Assembly (NCBI GenBank): GCA_029255685.2
Contig: CM055315.2
Coordinates: 71,329,681 to 71,393,680 of the forward strand
DNA from: Silene conica
Taxonomy: Eukaryota > Streptophyta > Magnoliopsida > Caryophyllales > Caryophyllaceae
Length of the DNA: 64,000 nucleotides
Direction: 5' to 3'
The notes under the pieces: model-generated
Seen by the model: the letters and a program-made list of their open reading frames with translations, nothing else
What the model was told of the DNA's origin: nothing
Databases searched by the model: none
Position numbers and translations under genes: made by a program
In this document: one piece after another, positions 24,288 to 36,146 of the stretch
How positions within the stretch are numbered: position 1 is the stretch's first letter
Layout: each line of letters opens with the position of its first letter

Positions 24288-25771
24288 TGAAGAGTCTATT
24301 GATATAATATACTCAAGAAGGGGGGGGGGGGTTGAATTGAGTATGCCTTCTTTTTAAATCTTCTTCGATGTTGTATGGTTGTATGATGATCTTCGAGTAA
24401 AACAAATAATAAGAAGAGACACAATATTTTTGAAGTGGTTCAGTCTCACACTTTGAGACCTACGTCCACTATTCTCGATTAATAAAATTAGTACCAACTC
24501 TGGATTACAATTTTATCAACCCTACTCGTGCAACTTTGATGTTAGTCGCAACTCTATCTAGATACCATTAAATATCTAGCTACGACAAATACCGTTAAAT
24601 ATTTGCCTTACAATGAGTACCGCTAAATACTCGTTCTATCTTACGTAAATAAGATAAAGTCTTTAATGTTTCTCGATGTCACAATCTTGAATGAATAAGA
24701 TCAATGCTTGAGCACTTGAATCTTGAATCGGATATGACAATGATAAGCTCGAACTTTGAAGTAGATGATCGGCGGTTTTCTCTCTCGATTTGCGTGAATA
24801 TATGTGTGTGTGTTTCGTACTTCTTAATGTATCATTGGTAGTCTATTTATATAGAATATATATCTAGGTAATTTGAACCCTAGATGATTTAGGAATATTA
24901 CTTAAACTAGAATACTAGTCTTTTAGTAATACTACCTTAAATCTAATCTTAATATATTTAGGAAAGATTTAATAATATACTACAAGTATTATATAAGGAA
25001 TCAATTTCCTAATTCATATTTAGGAAAGATCTTTATATAATAAACAAATAGTATCCTTATTAAAACAACTTCCTAAACCATGTCAAAGATAATAAAATAT
25101 ATTACCATAATATAATCTTAGTTTGTTTAGGATATTAAATAAATACATAATATTTATTTAACTTAATTCCTACACGATTTATGGTAACGTGACATGTTAC
25201 ACGTTTCCCAAAGTCGTAACAAACTATATTTCCGATTATATTATTTGACAATTATAATTATATAAAAGTCCTTAGCTTATTTAGTAATAAATAATTATCT
25301 CATAAGAAAATTATTTATTTCTATTTAGCTAAAAGATATTCTATATAATCCTATCAAGATTAACAATTCCATATTTAGAATAGAATACCAATTACCCATT
25401 AATAGTACACGACAATATTTGGAAACAATCGTTTCAACCAAACACATATATTTCGATCATTTCTTCACAAATATAGAGTTATAGCTACGAGCTATAACTT
25501 GAATCAATCTTGGACTAAAGCTATAGTTGATAAGTATAACTTTAGTTCATTATACGCGCTTGTGATCTTTTATCAATCTTCGACTTAGTCAATTCATTGA
25601 CTAATATGCTTGAACCTTTTATACTTGATTGATTAGATCTTGTTACTAATATTCTGTACACTTAGCACACGATTATACGTACGAGTATATAATATATAAA
25701 TAACTAGACTTGTCATTATCAAAACATAAACATATATACTTAATATATATATTTGAATATATGGTTCAACA
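24288..25771 (-). repeat. 3' LTR of Sirevirus-type element, 1484 bp
   Basis: Homologous along its whole length to 34285-35767. On the minus strand it begins TGTTGAACC at 25771 and ends GACTCTTCA at 24288. It contains an 11-base G run near 24320 and a palindrome, AGTTATAGCT/AGCTATAACT, at 25477-25499. Confidence 0.92.
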
Positions 25772-25786
25772 AATTCCCCCTTTTTG
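25772..25786 (-). other. Polypurine tract of Sirevirus-type element
   Basis: On the minus strand AAAAAGGGGGAATT lies directly before the 3' LTR start. This is the expected plus-strand primer position. Confidence 0.85.
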
Positions 25787-26497
25787 ATGATGGCAAGTCT
25801 TCTTAGATTTGTGACTAAGTGTTTGGTTCCCCCTCAATATAGTAAGGGTCAATCATAGCAAAGAATTACTTAGGGTTTTTATCTTCTATCTATCCCATAT
25901 CCTTTAAGAACCCTAAGAGACAATGAATTACGACAAGGAGCAAGCGTAGGCAAATTCTAAATCTAAGTCGCATTTTTCCCCCTCTTGACATCATCGAAAA
26001 GATGAGAACAAAGACATGAAACGACTAGAATAATATACGACGAAGCATAAGCAAGCATGTAAAACGAATTAAAAGATACGAACATAGAAAATATCACACA
26101 AACAAATACGAAATGTTAAAATATACACAACCAATCCGAAAGTACTAAGCCAATGGGCCGAATTATGAACAAGAGTTGTTGTAAGAAAATTGGGCCTGGC
26201 TAGGGTTAGGATAATATGGGCCAAGGCAAAAATAACAAGGAAACTGGGCCGCATCAAAAGAGGATAAAGTTTGGGTCGGTTAGGATTAAGAAATCCGAGG
26301 GAGGCAAAACATGATAAGGCCTCGGATTCCTAATGGGCCAGGGGAGCAATTGGGCCACAATTAGAACAAAAGTCTTATAAGTCCACCACCGGACTTAAAC
26401 AAAACAACAACAAAACAACTTCAAGTTTTGAACACAGAGACGGATACGGAGGATCAAGAACGAGAACTGGAGGCTGGCGTCTTGGCATATGGGCTCA
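25787..26497 (-). other. 3' non-coding region of Sirevirus-type element
   Basis: About 0.7 kb between the extra ORF and the polypurine tract. I see no supportable gene. A 62-codon hydrophobic minus-strand ORF at 26069-26257 is too short and unlike known proteins to call. The stretch contains several TGGGCC/GGGCCA-type motifs between 26150 and 26360. Confidence 0.5.
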
Positions 26498-27981
26498 CTA
26501 ATCGGGTCGGCTACGAAACTCGAGTGTCTCCAACCTATCCAAGCAACTACTCACGTTTCGTCCTTGAGCATTAAGCGCGAGCTCGAAGTTTAACACCTTG
26601 AGCGAGAGTGCCTTGATGGCCTCAAGTGCTTTGGAAGCATCCTCTCGCATCACACCATGATCACGCACCATTGCTCCGCCTTGAGATGCGAGAAAAGAAA
26701 GGCGATCACTCATAGCAAGCAACTCCGAGCACACCACCGAGACCTCCGAGCCTATCTTAACCAAATGCTTATCAACTTTCTCCATCCACACTTTCACATC
26801 ATCCTCAAAATCACGACCCCTCTTGGCACGACTACCCCCTGCCTCATCCTTTTCTTTCTTTATTTCACACAAACCAAGAAGTTGGTCCATCTTGGCTTCA
26901 AGACCCGAGAAGGAAGGTGATGGATTCGGAGCGGGTGCCGTACCTACATTCTTACCAAAAGTAAGATCAATCCCTTCAAAAAAAATGCCCATCAACTTCA
27001 AGACCTTGTCACACATTCTATCTCGAGGTTTAATATCAAAGCTTGAGTCATCCACGACTCCTTTCTTCAACAACAACTCGGACACCCACATTCCGTATGG
27101 AATATCGATTGTCGAGCAAAACTTTTCTTTAACAAGAACACTAGAAACTTGACAGATTTTATGGCAAATTAGAGATGCCAAGTCGACTTTCTGACCTTCC
27201 AACCAACTGAACAACACAACAGCTTCGACACTTGCAAGTTTATCCCTACCACCCCTTCGTGGAAGCACGGTGTTCCGCAAAAAGTTCAGAAAAAATTTCA
27301 ATTTGGGGTTAAAAGACACGGTGAGCAGAGGAGTAACTTCAGTAGCATCTTCATCAAAGTACTTTTTGATTACCATTTTCTGATCTTTAGAAACGACACT
27401 CCATTCCTTTTTGGGGTCAAGATTTAACCCTTCTTGATCAAGTTTAAAAATATCACAGATATCTGACTTAGTCACGACAATATCCCTACCATTCACGACA
27501 CCCCTTACCCCGTCATCACAATTTTTAACCGAAGCAAAGAACTGAACTAATTCGATGGGAAAAATCAAACCCGAAAAGTCACTTATGTATTCCCATCCTT
27601 GATATTTCAGAAAATCTTTAAAGAATCCCAAAGATTTAGACCCATTAACCCATGACTTAGGATAAAAACGACCCGCATGAATAGAATAAGGGAGAACTCA
27701 TTCTATTAACATACCTTCAGATTTCGTCATTCTGACCTTCTCTAAACCCTCACGAGTGGCTTCGACAGAGTACTCTTGAAACAGAGGGCGAGGAATTTGG
27801 GAATCGAGTTCTTGCATGTCGTCGAAATGAGAGGAGGAGACACGGTTAAGTTTTCGTCGTTTGCTTTGTTCTGGAGTGGGAGCGGCGGTGGCTATCGGTG
27901 TTGGAGAGGGCGGTGGTGATGGGATTGGTGAAGGGGGTGTGGGTTTCTTGTTATGAGAACGGGTTGCACGAGATGGAGGCA
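26498..27981 (-). pseudogene. Extra ORF downstream of pol, plant-transposon-protein-like
   Basis: Minus-strand ORF of about 490 codons starting at the ATG at 27979-27981 (MPPSRATRSHNKK). It is interrupted once by an in-frame TGA at 27698-27700, after which the same frame continues to a TAG at 26498. The N-terminus is Pro/Ser/Thr-rich with a basic KRRK segment, possibly a nuclear localisation signal. The middle (from about 27610) has a 'P.ELV..FFAS......VRGV...RDIVV' pattern that resembles the plant-transposon-associated domain found in accessory ORFs of plant retroelements (Pfam PF20167 from memory). The C-terminus is heptad-rich and likely coiled coil. I see no convincing membrane segment, so an envelope-like role is not supported. 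Some Sireviruses carry a third ORF at this position. Function unknown. Confidence 0.7.
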
Positions 27982-28558
27982 TTGTTGAAAATGGTGGCTT
28001 AAGTCGACGTTTTTGGTGGAGGTTTTGAGGAATTTTAATGGAGGTTTGGTTTTTGTGGAGGTTTGAGAGTATTAATGGGGTTTTACAAATTTTAGGATGG
28101 TAATAATGGTGGAGGTTTGAGGTAAGTTGAGGGAGTTGGGGTAATAATGGTAGAGGGGTAAAGGTCAAAAGCTAGGGAGTAGGGGGTAAGGCAAGTGGCA
28201 GGTAGTAGTGGGACAGGTTTGGGGGGAGACGTGGCATGGGGGACCATCACACACATTTTGTGTGTTAGATGTAGGTAAGTTTTATTTTGTTATTTTTGTT
28301 TTCGTTTAGTAATATTTGTATATTATTATTTTATATAATTTGTAATATGTATGTTTGGGGTAAATTATAATATGTGACGTAATATTATTTTGAGATCGGT
28401 TGTGCACACATTCATATGTGAATTATATAATATAACTATAATCATAAAATTTATCATCGAATACATACATACACATGCAGCGGAGTATACGGACACAGTC
28501 ATATAATCTCATCTAAACCGTAGTCAATCATTGGGTTATTTTTGCTTTTAAGATTTGA
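27982..28558 (-). other. Spacer between pol and extra ORF
   Basis: Non-coding spacer; the extra ORF's frame is open upstream of its first ATG to about 28168, but without a plausible start. Nothing else is recognised. Confidence 0.5.
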
Positions 28559-31500
28559 TTAGGTGCCACCGATTAAACCAATTTCCAATCGCAAAGTCTC
28601 AAAGCGTTCTCTAGCCAATGGTTTAGTGAAGATATCAGCCCATTGTTTTTCCGTACTACAAAATTCCAATTTTATATTTTTCTTTTCGACATGGTCTCTT
28701 AGAAAGTGGTGTCTAATTTCAATATGTTTAGTTCTCGAGTGTTGGGCTGGGTTTTTAGATATAATAATAGCACTCGTATTAACACATAATATAGGCACAC
28801 ATCCAACATCAACACCATAATCATGTAATTGTTGTTTTAACCATAAAAGTTGAGAACATACCAGTGCGGCTGCAATATATTCTGCTTCAGCAGTTGAGAG
28901 GGCGACAGAATTTTGTTTCTTGGATCCCCAAGATATAATACAAGGACCTACAAAGGTAGCAAGTCCGGAGGTACTTTTTCTGTCTAAAGAACATCCTGCA
29001 TAATCCGCATCTGAGTATCCTATTAGGTTAAAGTTACAGTCCATAGGATACCATAGATATAATTTTGAGGTTCCGATTAGGTATCCTAATATTCTTTTGA
29101 CTGCAATCATGTGTGATTCTTTTGGTGCAGATTGGAATCTCGCACAAACACAGACACTAAACATTATATCTGGACGACTTGCTGTAAGATAAAGAATTGA
29201 GCCAATCATACCTCGGTAAGTTGTTTCATCTACAGACTTACCATCTTCGTCTTTGGTTAACTTCTTATCTGTGACCATTGGAGTAGGCATTGCATGAGAG
29301 GTTTCCATTCCGAATTTCTTTAGCAACTCCTTGACGTATTTTTGTTGATGAACTTTGATTCCTTCTTCCGTTTGTTGTATTTGAAGTCCAAGGAAGAACT
29401 TTAGTTCTCCCATCATACTCATCTCGAACTCAGAAGTCATTAACTCAGAGAAGTACTTGCACAACTTTTTATTAGTTGAGCCAAAAATAATATCGTCAAC
29501 ATAGATCTGAACGACTAGTAGATCTGAGTTTTCGCTTTTAAGAAATAGGGTTTTATCCACAGACCCTCTCTTGAATCCACTTTCCAATAGGAACTTTGAT
29601 AATCTGTCGTACCATGCCCTAGGTGTTTGTTTCAGGCCATAGAGAGCTTTGTCCAATTTGAATACATGATCCTTGAGTTTGCTGTCAGGAAATCCAGGAG
29701 GTTGTTCAACAAATACTTCCTCTTGGAGATAGCCATTAAGAAATGCAGTCTTAACGTCCATCTGAAAAAGCTTCATTCCCTTGTGTGCTGCAAATGCAAT
29801 GAGTAGTCTTATTGCCTCAAGACGAGCAACAGGAGCAAAGGTTTCGTCATAATCGATCCCTTCCTGTTGGTTATATCCTTGAACCACTAGTCTGGCCTTA
29901 TTTCGCACAATGACTCCAGTGTCATCCAGTTTGTTTCTGAATACCCATCTAGTTCCAATGACAGTTCTGTCCTTAGGTCGAGGAACAAGATGCCAAACTT
30001 TGTTTCTTTCAAATTGCTGGAGTTCTTCTTGCATGGCAACTATCCAGTCTGGTTCTGCGAGAGCTTCCTTGATATTTGAAGGTTCAATGGTGGAGAGAAA
30101 GGAGTAGAATGAGCAAAAGTTATTTAAGCTCCTTCGAGTTTGAACTCCATCTGTCAGGTTTCCTATGACATTGTCCAAAGGATGAGAGCCTTTGTATCTC
30201 CAGTTTCTTGATTGATTATTAGCATTGCCTGAACTTGACTCGGGATCTTGACTTGTTCCCCCTGAATCCAAACCTGGGTTTATAGTAGGGTCAGGTATAA
30301 CTCTGGCCTCTGCCCTTTGGTTTTAATTCAAAGTTACAGCTTCATTAGCTGTAACTTTGGGTTCCAAGTCATTGGTTTGAGAGTTATCTACAGTATCATC
30401 AACTGTAGTTTCATCTCCCGCACCATTTTCTCCCAAGTTGAGTTCATCATGAATTCCTTGAGGTTCTCCTTCTTCAATTTCCATTTCAGGAGGATCTTCC
30501 CTTGATAACCTGAAATCAGGTTCATCTAGGTTTTCCTCTATATCCTGTAATGGCTTATCGAAGACATTATTTTCATCAAAGATAACATGAATACTTTCCT
30601 CTATGCATAACGTACGTTTGTTAAAAACTTTGTAGGCTTTACTATGATCTGAATATCCTATAAAGATTGCTTCATCACTTCTATGGTCGAATTTGCTTAA
30701 TCTGTTTTTACCATTGTTGTGAACAAAGCATTTACTACCAAAGCATCTTAAATGAGATATGTTTGGTTTACGACCTCGAAGAAGTTCATAAGGAGTCTTT
30801 TTAAGAATAGGTCTAATCATAGCACGATTATGAATATAGCAGGCTGTACTTATAGCCTCAGCCCAAAAGTTTCTAGTTAGGCCACTACAAAGAAGCATTG
30901 TTCTAGCCATGTCTTCTAGGGTTCTGTTCATTCGTTCTACGACTCCATTTTGTTGTGGGGTTCTAGGGGCCGAGAAGTTATGTCCAACACCATTGGTTTT
31001 ACAGAAATCAATAAAAGCATGATTGTCGAACTCAGTTCCATGGTCAGTACGGATTGTTACTAGGTTTGATTTATATTTGTTTTGAACAAGTTTCATGAGA
31101 CTAACAAATTCATCAAATGTTTCGTCTTTAGAATGGAGAAAGATTGGCCAAACAAATCTAGAGTAATCATCGACTAGAACGAAAACGTACCTGGAACCAC
31201 CTCTGCTTCTTACCTTCATAGGGCCACATAGATCCATGTGTACTAGTTCAAGAGCTTGTTCTGTGCTTACCACTCTTTTTGGCTTAAAAGATGATCTGAC
31301 GTGTTTACATCGTGCACATGTGTCACACATCTTTTCTTGATCAAATTTGATCTTTGGAAGACCTTCGACCAAGTCCCATCTTTTCAGCTTACTTAGAATA
31401 GGTGAGCTAATATGACCAAATCTCTTGTGCCATAGACATGGATCATCTAACGTAACTTTCATGCATGATAGAGAATCAGTAGGTACAACATTTAAATCAA

Positions 31501-31867
31501 TCATATAAACATTTTTCATCCAGTGACCTTCAAGTATCACTTTACTGGTGCCTTCTAAGATTATACGACATATATCTGAATGAAAAACCACTTTGTTTCC
31601 TTTATCACATAGTTGGGATATACTGATAAGATTGTGTTTGAGACTACTTACAAGGTATACATCATTTATAGTATGAGAAGATGAAATACCTATCTTACCA
31701 ATTCCGATAATCTTTCCCTTTTTGTTATCACCAAATGTGACTTTACCTCCATCAAAGGGTTTAAGGGTTTGGAATAGATTTACGTCGCCTGTCATATGTC
31801 TTGAGCATCCACTGTCGAGATACCATAAGTTATTTTCCTTGGCGACAAACTGCACGAATAATTTCAA
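28559..31867 (-). pseudogene. Ty1/copia pol: protease, integrase, RT, RNase H
   Basis: The minus-strand pol frame enters near 31867. In order: protease with WYLDSGCSRHMTGD; integrase with HHCC finger and DDE-type core (HMDLCGP, TDHGTEF, PQQNGVVER); a linker; reverse transcriptase with YVDD at 29493-29504 and ALYGLKQ; and RNase H with ADYAG and STAEAEY, ending at 28559. An in-frame TAA at 30323-30325 in the integrase-RT linker splits it into two open segments (31867-30323 and 30271-28559). The preceding gag frame ends at TGA 31864-31866, and pol lies in the -1 frame relative to it. This could be a programmed shift or decay. Confidence 0.92.
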
Positions 31868-34197
31868 AGACAGGATTTAGGTACCCAAGCATACTTGGGT
31901 CCTTTGTTGTTAGTAATCACAAATATATCTTCCTTTTTAACCCAAACTTGTCTTACATAGGTCTTTCTATATTGGTAGTAGTTGGGTTTTGATGTTTTTG
32001 TGTAGGTCTTTGTTTGGACTCTTGGTGACCAATTTTTGTGTGTTGTTTGAGGAGTTTGTTTGGTTCTATTTTCCTTTTCTTCGTAGTCAAATGTCATGTC
32101 ATAGAACCATCTGTGGTCAATATTTCTTTCCTCAGTTTTGTCATCATCACTATCAGAGATAGAAATAGTGTCGTTTGGAATTCCTAAGGATTTAACAAAC
32201 TTAACTCCGGTTTTAAAATCTTGTGCGTGTTTCACACAGTTTTCTCGGAGGTGTCCAGTATGGCCACAATAAGTGCATATTAAATACTCAGGAAGGTCGG
32301 CATATTTTCTTCTTCTAAAGTCTCTGTCTGTTGGGTTTTGCTTACATTTTGAGTGATCCCTTCTTCCATAGCACTCGTGACCTAATCCCATCTTCATGTT
32401 GTTGTCGGATTGTTCAGTTAGGAAGTTTAGAACGTTAGTGCTTCCTTCCCATTTGTCGTGAACTTTCCGAGCATGAAGAAGGAGGTCTTTTAAGGAGTCT
32501 ATTTCTTTCTTACATTCACTATGGTCAGTGTTGCTAGACTCTTTTAGGTTTTGAATGTCTCTATGAAAGTCAGACACAATTTTGGCATGTTCCTTCTTGA
32601 TTTTAGATAGATTGCATTCTAGATCCATAATTTTGCTTTCGAGGATCTCAACTTCTTCTAGATGAGTCTCATCTTCGACCATAATCGAAGATTTTGACTT
32701 TAGAAGCTCATTAGCCTTTCTTAAATCTGAAGTTATAGCTTCATTAGCTATAACTTTGGATTGAAGCTCTTTGATGTTGAGTTTCAGTTTTGAGGTTATA
32801 GCTTCATTAGCTATAACTTTAGACTCAAGAACCTTTTTCTCAGACATAACTGCTTCCAACTTAGCATTGGCTTCAATGCTTATTTTGGATTTCAGTTTCT
32901 TAGCTTTGGCTTTCAGAAGTTGATTTTCCTCAGCAATATCGAGGATCTGTTCTTTCAAGTCATCTAATTCAAGACTTTGTTCATGACATTGGTCTAGGGT
33001 TTCCTCAAAGTATTTAATTAACATAGCCTTAGATAGATTTTTAACCTGACTTTTGAGTTGAAGAAAATTTACCTCTTCATCGTCGTCGTCGTCTGAGTCA
33101 GATTCTCCAAGGAGACACATATGAGATGCGTCATCTTCATCATTGTTGTCTGAGATTAGATCTAGGCTGACGTTGCTTAGGCACAAGTGTGCTACCTCTT
33201 CTTCTTCTGAGTCCTCGTCATCCTCAGATTCTAATTCTCCCCAGCATGACGCAAGCATTACTTTCTTGAACTCTGTTTTGGTGTTTTCTCTTTTTGACTT
33301 GTCTTTGATTTTGTCCCAGCTTGGACAATCCTTGATCATATGATCTTGTTGACCACACTTAAAACATCCTCTTTTAAAGAATGTTTGTTTGGTGTCAGTT
33401 TTCTTTTTATCGACCGTTTTGTTGTTAGGGTTTTTGTATCTACCCTTGAAAACTGCTTTCTTAAATCATCTTGCGAATAGAACTGTTTCGTCCTCAAGTT
33501 CCTCTTCGCATACTTCACTTGTGGAGGCTTGTAGGGCGACTCCTTTCCCTTTAGAATCATCATCGTCTTTATTTAGCATGATCTCGTGTGCCATTAGAGA
33601 TCCAATCAACTCTTGGTAAGTAATCTGAGATAGATCACGTGCTTCCTCTATGGCTGTGACCTTTGGTTGCCATTTTTTGGTGAGACTCCTAAGAATCTTT
33701 CGAATGATATCTTCAGAATCGATCTTTCTGCCAAGGTTCCGCAGTTCATTAATAATACAAGAAAATCGTGCAGACATGCTATCAATAGATTCATTCTTTT
33801 CCATATTGAAAAGTTCATATCTTTGAATGAGCAAGTCTATACGATGTTTCCTGACTGCGGATGTTCCTTCATAGGCAAGTTCGAGACTATCCCATATTTC
33901 CTTAGCGAAACTACAAGATGAGAATCTATCAAATTCTGAGGTTATCATACCGTTCTGTAGGAGGCTCATGGCCTTAGAGTTTTTCTCTGCAATTTTGTAG
34001 TCACTTTCCACATAATCGCTTTCCATCTTTTCATAGGTTGTTCCATTTGCGGCGGCGACCAAGATTTTCTTTGGTCCGGTTTGGATGATCTTCCAACATT
34101 CCCAATCACATCCCTTGATATAATGAGTCATCATATTCTTCCATAGACTATAGTTTTTGCCATCGAAGATAGGGCACTTGAGATGCTTGGAGTCCAT
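31864..34197 (-). pseudogene. Sirevirus-type gag
   Basis: Minus-strand Gag from the ATG at 34195-34197 (MDSKHLKCPIFDGKNY). The N-terminal half is the copia-type capsid family with a 'KVTAIEEARDLS' signature common in Sireviruses. An in-frame TGA at 33466-33468 separates it from the rest, which stays in the same frame. Then come a first zinc knuckle at 33325-33366 (CFKCGQQDHMIKDC), acidic stretches, a long coiled coil containing a tandem 21-residue repeat (SKVIANEAITS), and a second zinc knuckle near 32231-32275 (CTYCGHTGHLRENC). It ends at TGA 31864-31866. Confidence 0.88.
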
Positions 34198-34270
34198 TGT
34201 TGAAAGAGTATATAATATAGAATCAATAGAAGGATCAAAACTCACGCGGCTAGGCGATCAAGAGCACGAG

Positions 34271-34282
34271 GCTCTGATACCA
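34271..34282 (-). other. Primer-binding site of Sirevirus-type element
   Basis: Minus-strand TGGTATCAGAGC, two bases from the LTR end at 34285; initiator-Met tRNA type. Confidence 0.92.
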
Positions 34283-34284
34283 AT

Positions 34285-35767
34285 TGAAGAGTCTATTGAT
34301 GTAATATACTCAAGAAGGGGGGGTTGAATTGAGTATGCCTCTTTTTAATTTTCTTCGATGTGTGTATGATTGTAGGATGATCTTCGAGTAGAACAAATGA
34401 TAAGGAGAGACACAATATTTTTGAAGTGGTTCAGTCTCACACTTTGAGACCTACGTCCACTATTCTCGATTAATAAAATTAGTACCAACTCTGGATTGCA
34501 ATTTTATCAACCCTACTCGTGCGACTTTGATGTTAGTCACAACTCTATCTAGATACCGTTAAATATCTAGCTACGACAAATACCGTTAAATATTTGCCTT
34601 ACAATGAGTACCGCTAAATACTCGTTCTATCTTACGTTAATAAGATAAAGTCTTCAATGTTTCTTGATGTCACAATCTTGAACGAATAAGATCAATGCTT
34701 GAGCACTTGAATCTTGAACCGGATTTGACAATGATAAGCTCGAATATTGAAGTATATGAACGGCGGTTTCTCTCTTGATTTGTGTGTATATATGTGTATG
34801 TATTTCGTGTGGTTTAATGTATCATGGTAGTCTATTTATATAGAATATGTACCTAGGTAATACAAACCCTAGATGATTTAGGAATATTACTAAAACTAGA
34901 ATACTAGTCTTTTAGTAATACTACCTTAAATCTAATCTTAATATATTTAGGAAAGATTTAATAATATACTTTTAAGTATTATATAAGGAATTAATTTCCT
35001 AATTCATATTTAGGAAAGATCTTTATATAATAAACAATTAGTATCCTTATTAAATCAACTTCCTAAACCATGTCAAAGATAATAAAATATATTACCATAA
35101 TATAATCTTAGTTTGTTTTAGAATATTAAATAAATACATAATATTTACTTAATTGAATCCTACACGAATTATGGTAAACGTGACATATCACACGTTTCCC
35201 AAAGTCGAAACAAACTATATTTAGATTATATATATTTGACAATAAAGATCATATAAAAAATCCTTAGTTTATTTTAGTAATAAATAATTATCTCATAAGA
35301 CAATTATTTATTCCTTATTTAACTTAAAGATATTTTATATAATCCTATTAAGATTAACAATTCTATTTATTAGAATAGAATACCAATTAAACACTAATTC
35401 TACACGACACAGATTTGGAAACAAACGTTTCAACTTAAACACATATATATTCCGATCATTTCTTCATGATATAGAGTTATAGCTACGGGCTATAACTAGA
35501 ACCAATCTTGTACTAAAGCTATAGTTGATAAGTATAACTTTAGTCTATTATGCGCGCTTGTGATCTTCTATCAATCTTCGACTTAGTCAATTCATTGACT
35601 AACATGCTTGAATCTTTTATACTTGACTGATTAGATCTTGTTACTAATGTTCTGTACACTTAGCACACGATTATACATACGAGTATATAATATATAAATA
35701 GCTAGACTTGTCATTATCAAAACATAAATATATATACTATACATATATTTGAATATATGATTCAACA
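34285..35767 (-). repeat. 5' LTR of Sirevirus-type element, 1483 bp
   Basis: Partner of 24288-25771. Minus-strand start is TGTTGAATC at 35767, end GACTCTTCA at 34285. It holds the same palindrome as its partner at 35475-35497, with one arm base changed. Sequence to the right of 35767 is LINE reverse transcriptase. Confidence 0.92.
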
Positions 35768-36146
35768 GATTTATACACCAGAGAAACAATTAGTGCATCT
35801 TTGAATTTCGAGGAAACGGAAGACTTACGTGTATACCTCGGTATGCCAACAATCAATGGACGAGTAACTCGTCAAACATTTACCCATCTGGAAGATAAAA
35901 TAAACAAGAGGCTGGCTGATTGGTCGACAAAACAACTATCTCTAGCAGGCCGCACCACTCTGGTTAAATCTACTCTCACAACGTTAGCAACTTATAGTAT
36001 GGAGACGACTAAAATCTCAAGGAATTCTTATGGGGAGGGAACGAAAATAGGAATTCAATACATCTTAATTCATGGGAGAATATTAAAAAACCGAAATCTC
36101 GAGGTCAACTCGGTATAGCTTCTGCTAGGCAGTCAAACGCCGCCTT
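35768..36146 (+). pseudogene. L1-type LINE reverse transcriptase remnant, part 1
   Basis: Plus-strand translation shows the conserved C-terminal part of plant LINE reverse transcriptases (YLGMP, KRLADW, LSLAGRTTLVKS, EFLWGG). It is cut on the left by the Sirevirus LTR and on the right by a solo LTR. Reading resumes at 38850, after one copy of the GCCTT target duplication is discounted. Confidence 0.88.

Larger units (their letters stand above)
24288..35767 (-). mobile_element. Sirevirus-type Ty1/copia retrotransposon with extra ORF
   Basis: Complete minus-strand element: 5' LTR 34285-35767, primer site 34271-34282, gag and pol 34197-28559, an extra ORF 27981-26498, polypurine tract about 25772-25786, and 3' LTR 24288-25771. 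Protein order protease-integrase-RT-RNase H is diagnostic of Ty1/copia. The Gag type with coiled-coil and two zinc knuckles, plus the long 3' region with an additional ORF, points to the Sirevirus lineage. The LTRs differ at several percent of sites by eye, so it is older than the Tekay-like array. The flanking 5-mers (CTAAT left, GATTT right) do not match, so no target duplication is seen. Confidence 0.9.

Noticed and set aside
26069..26257. Hydrophobic 62-codon ORF near the 3' LTR of the Sirevirus-type element, considered as an envelope-like fragment
   Set aside because: Too short, no signal or family resemblance, and AT-rich composition explains the hydrophobicity.
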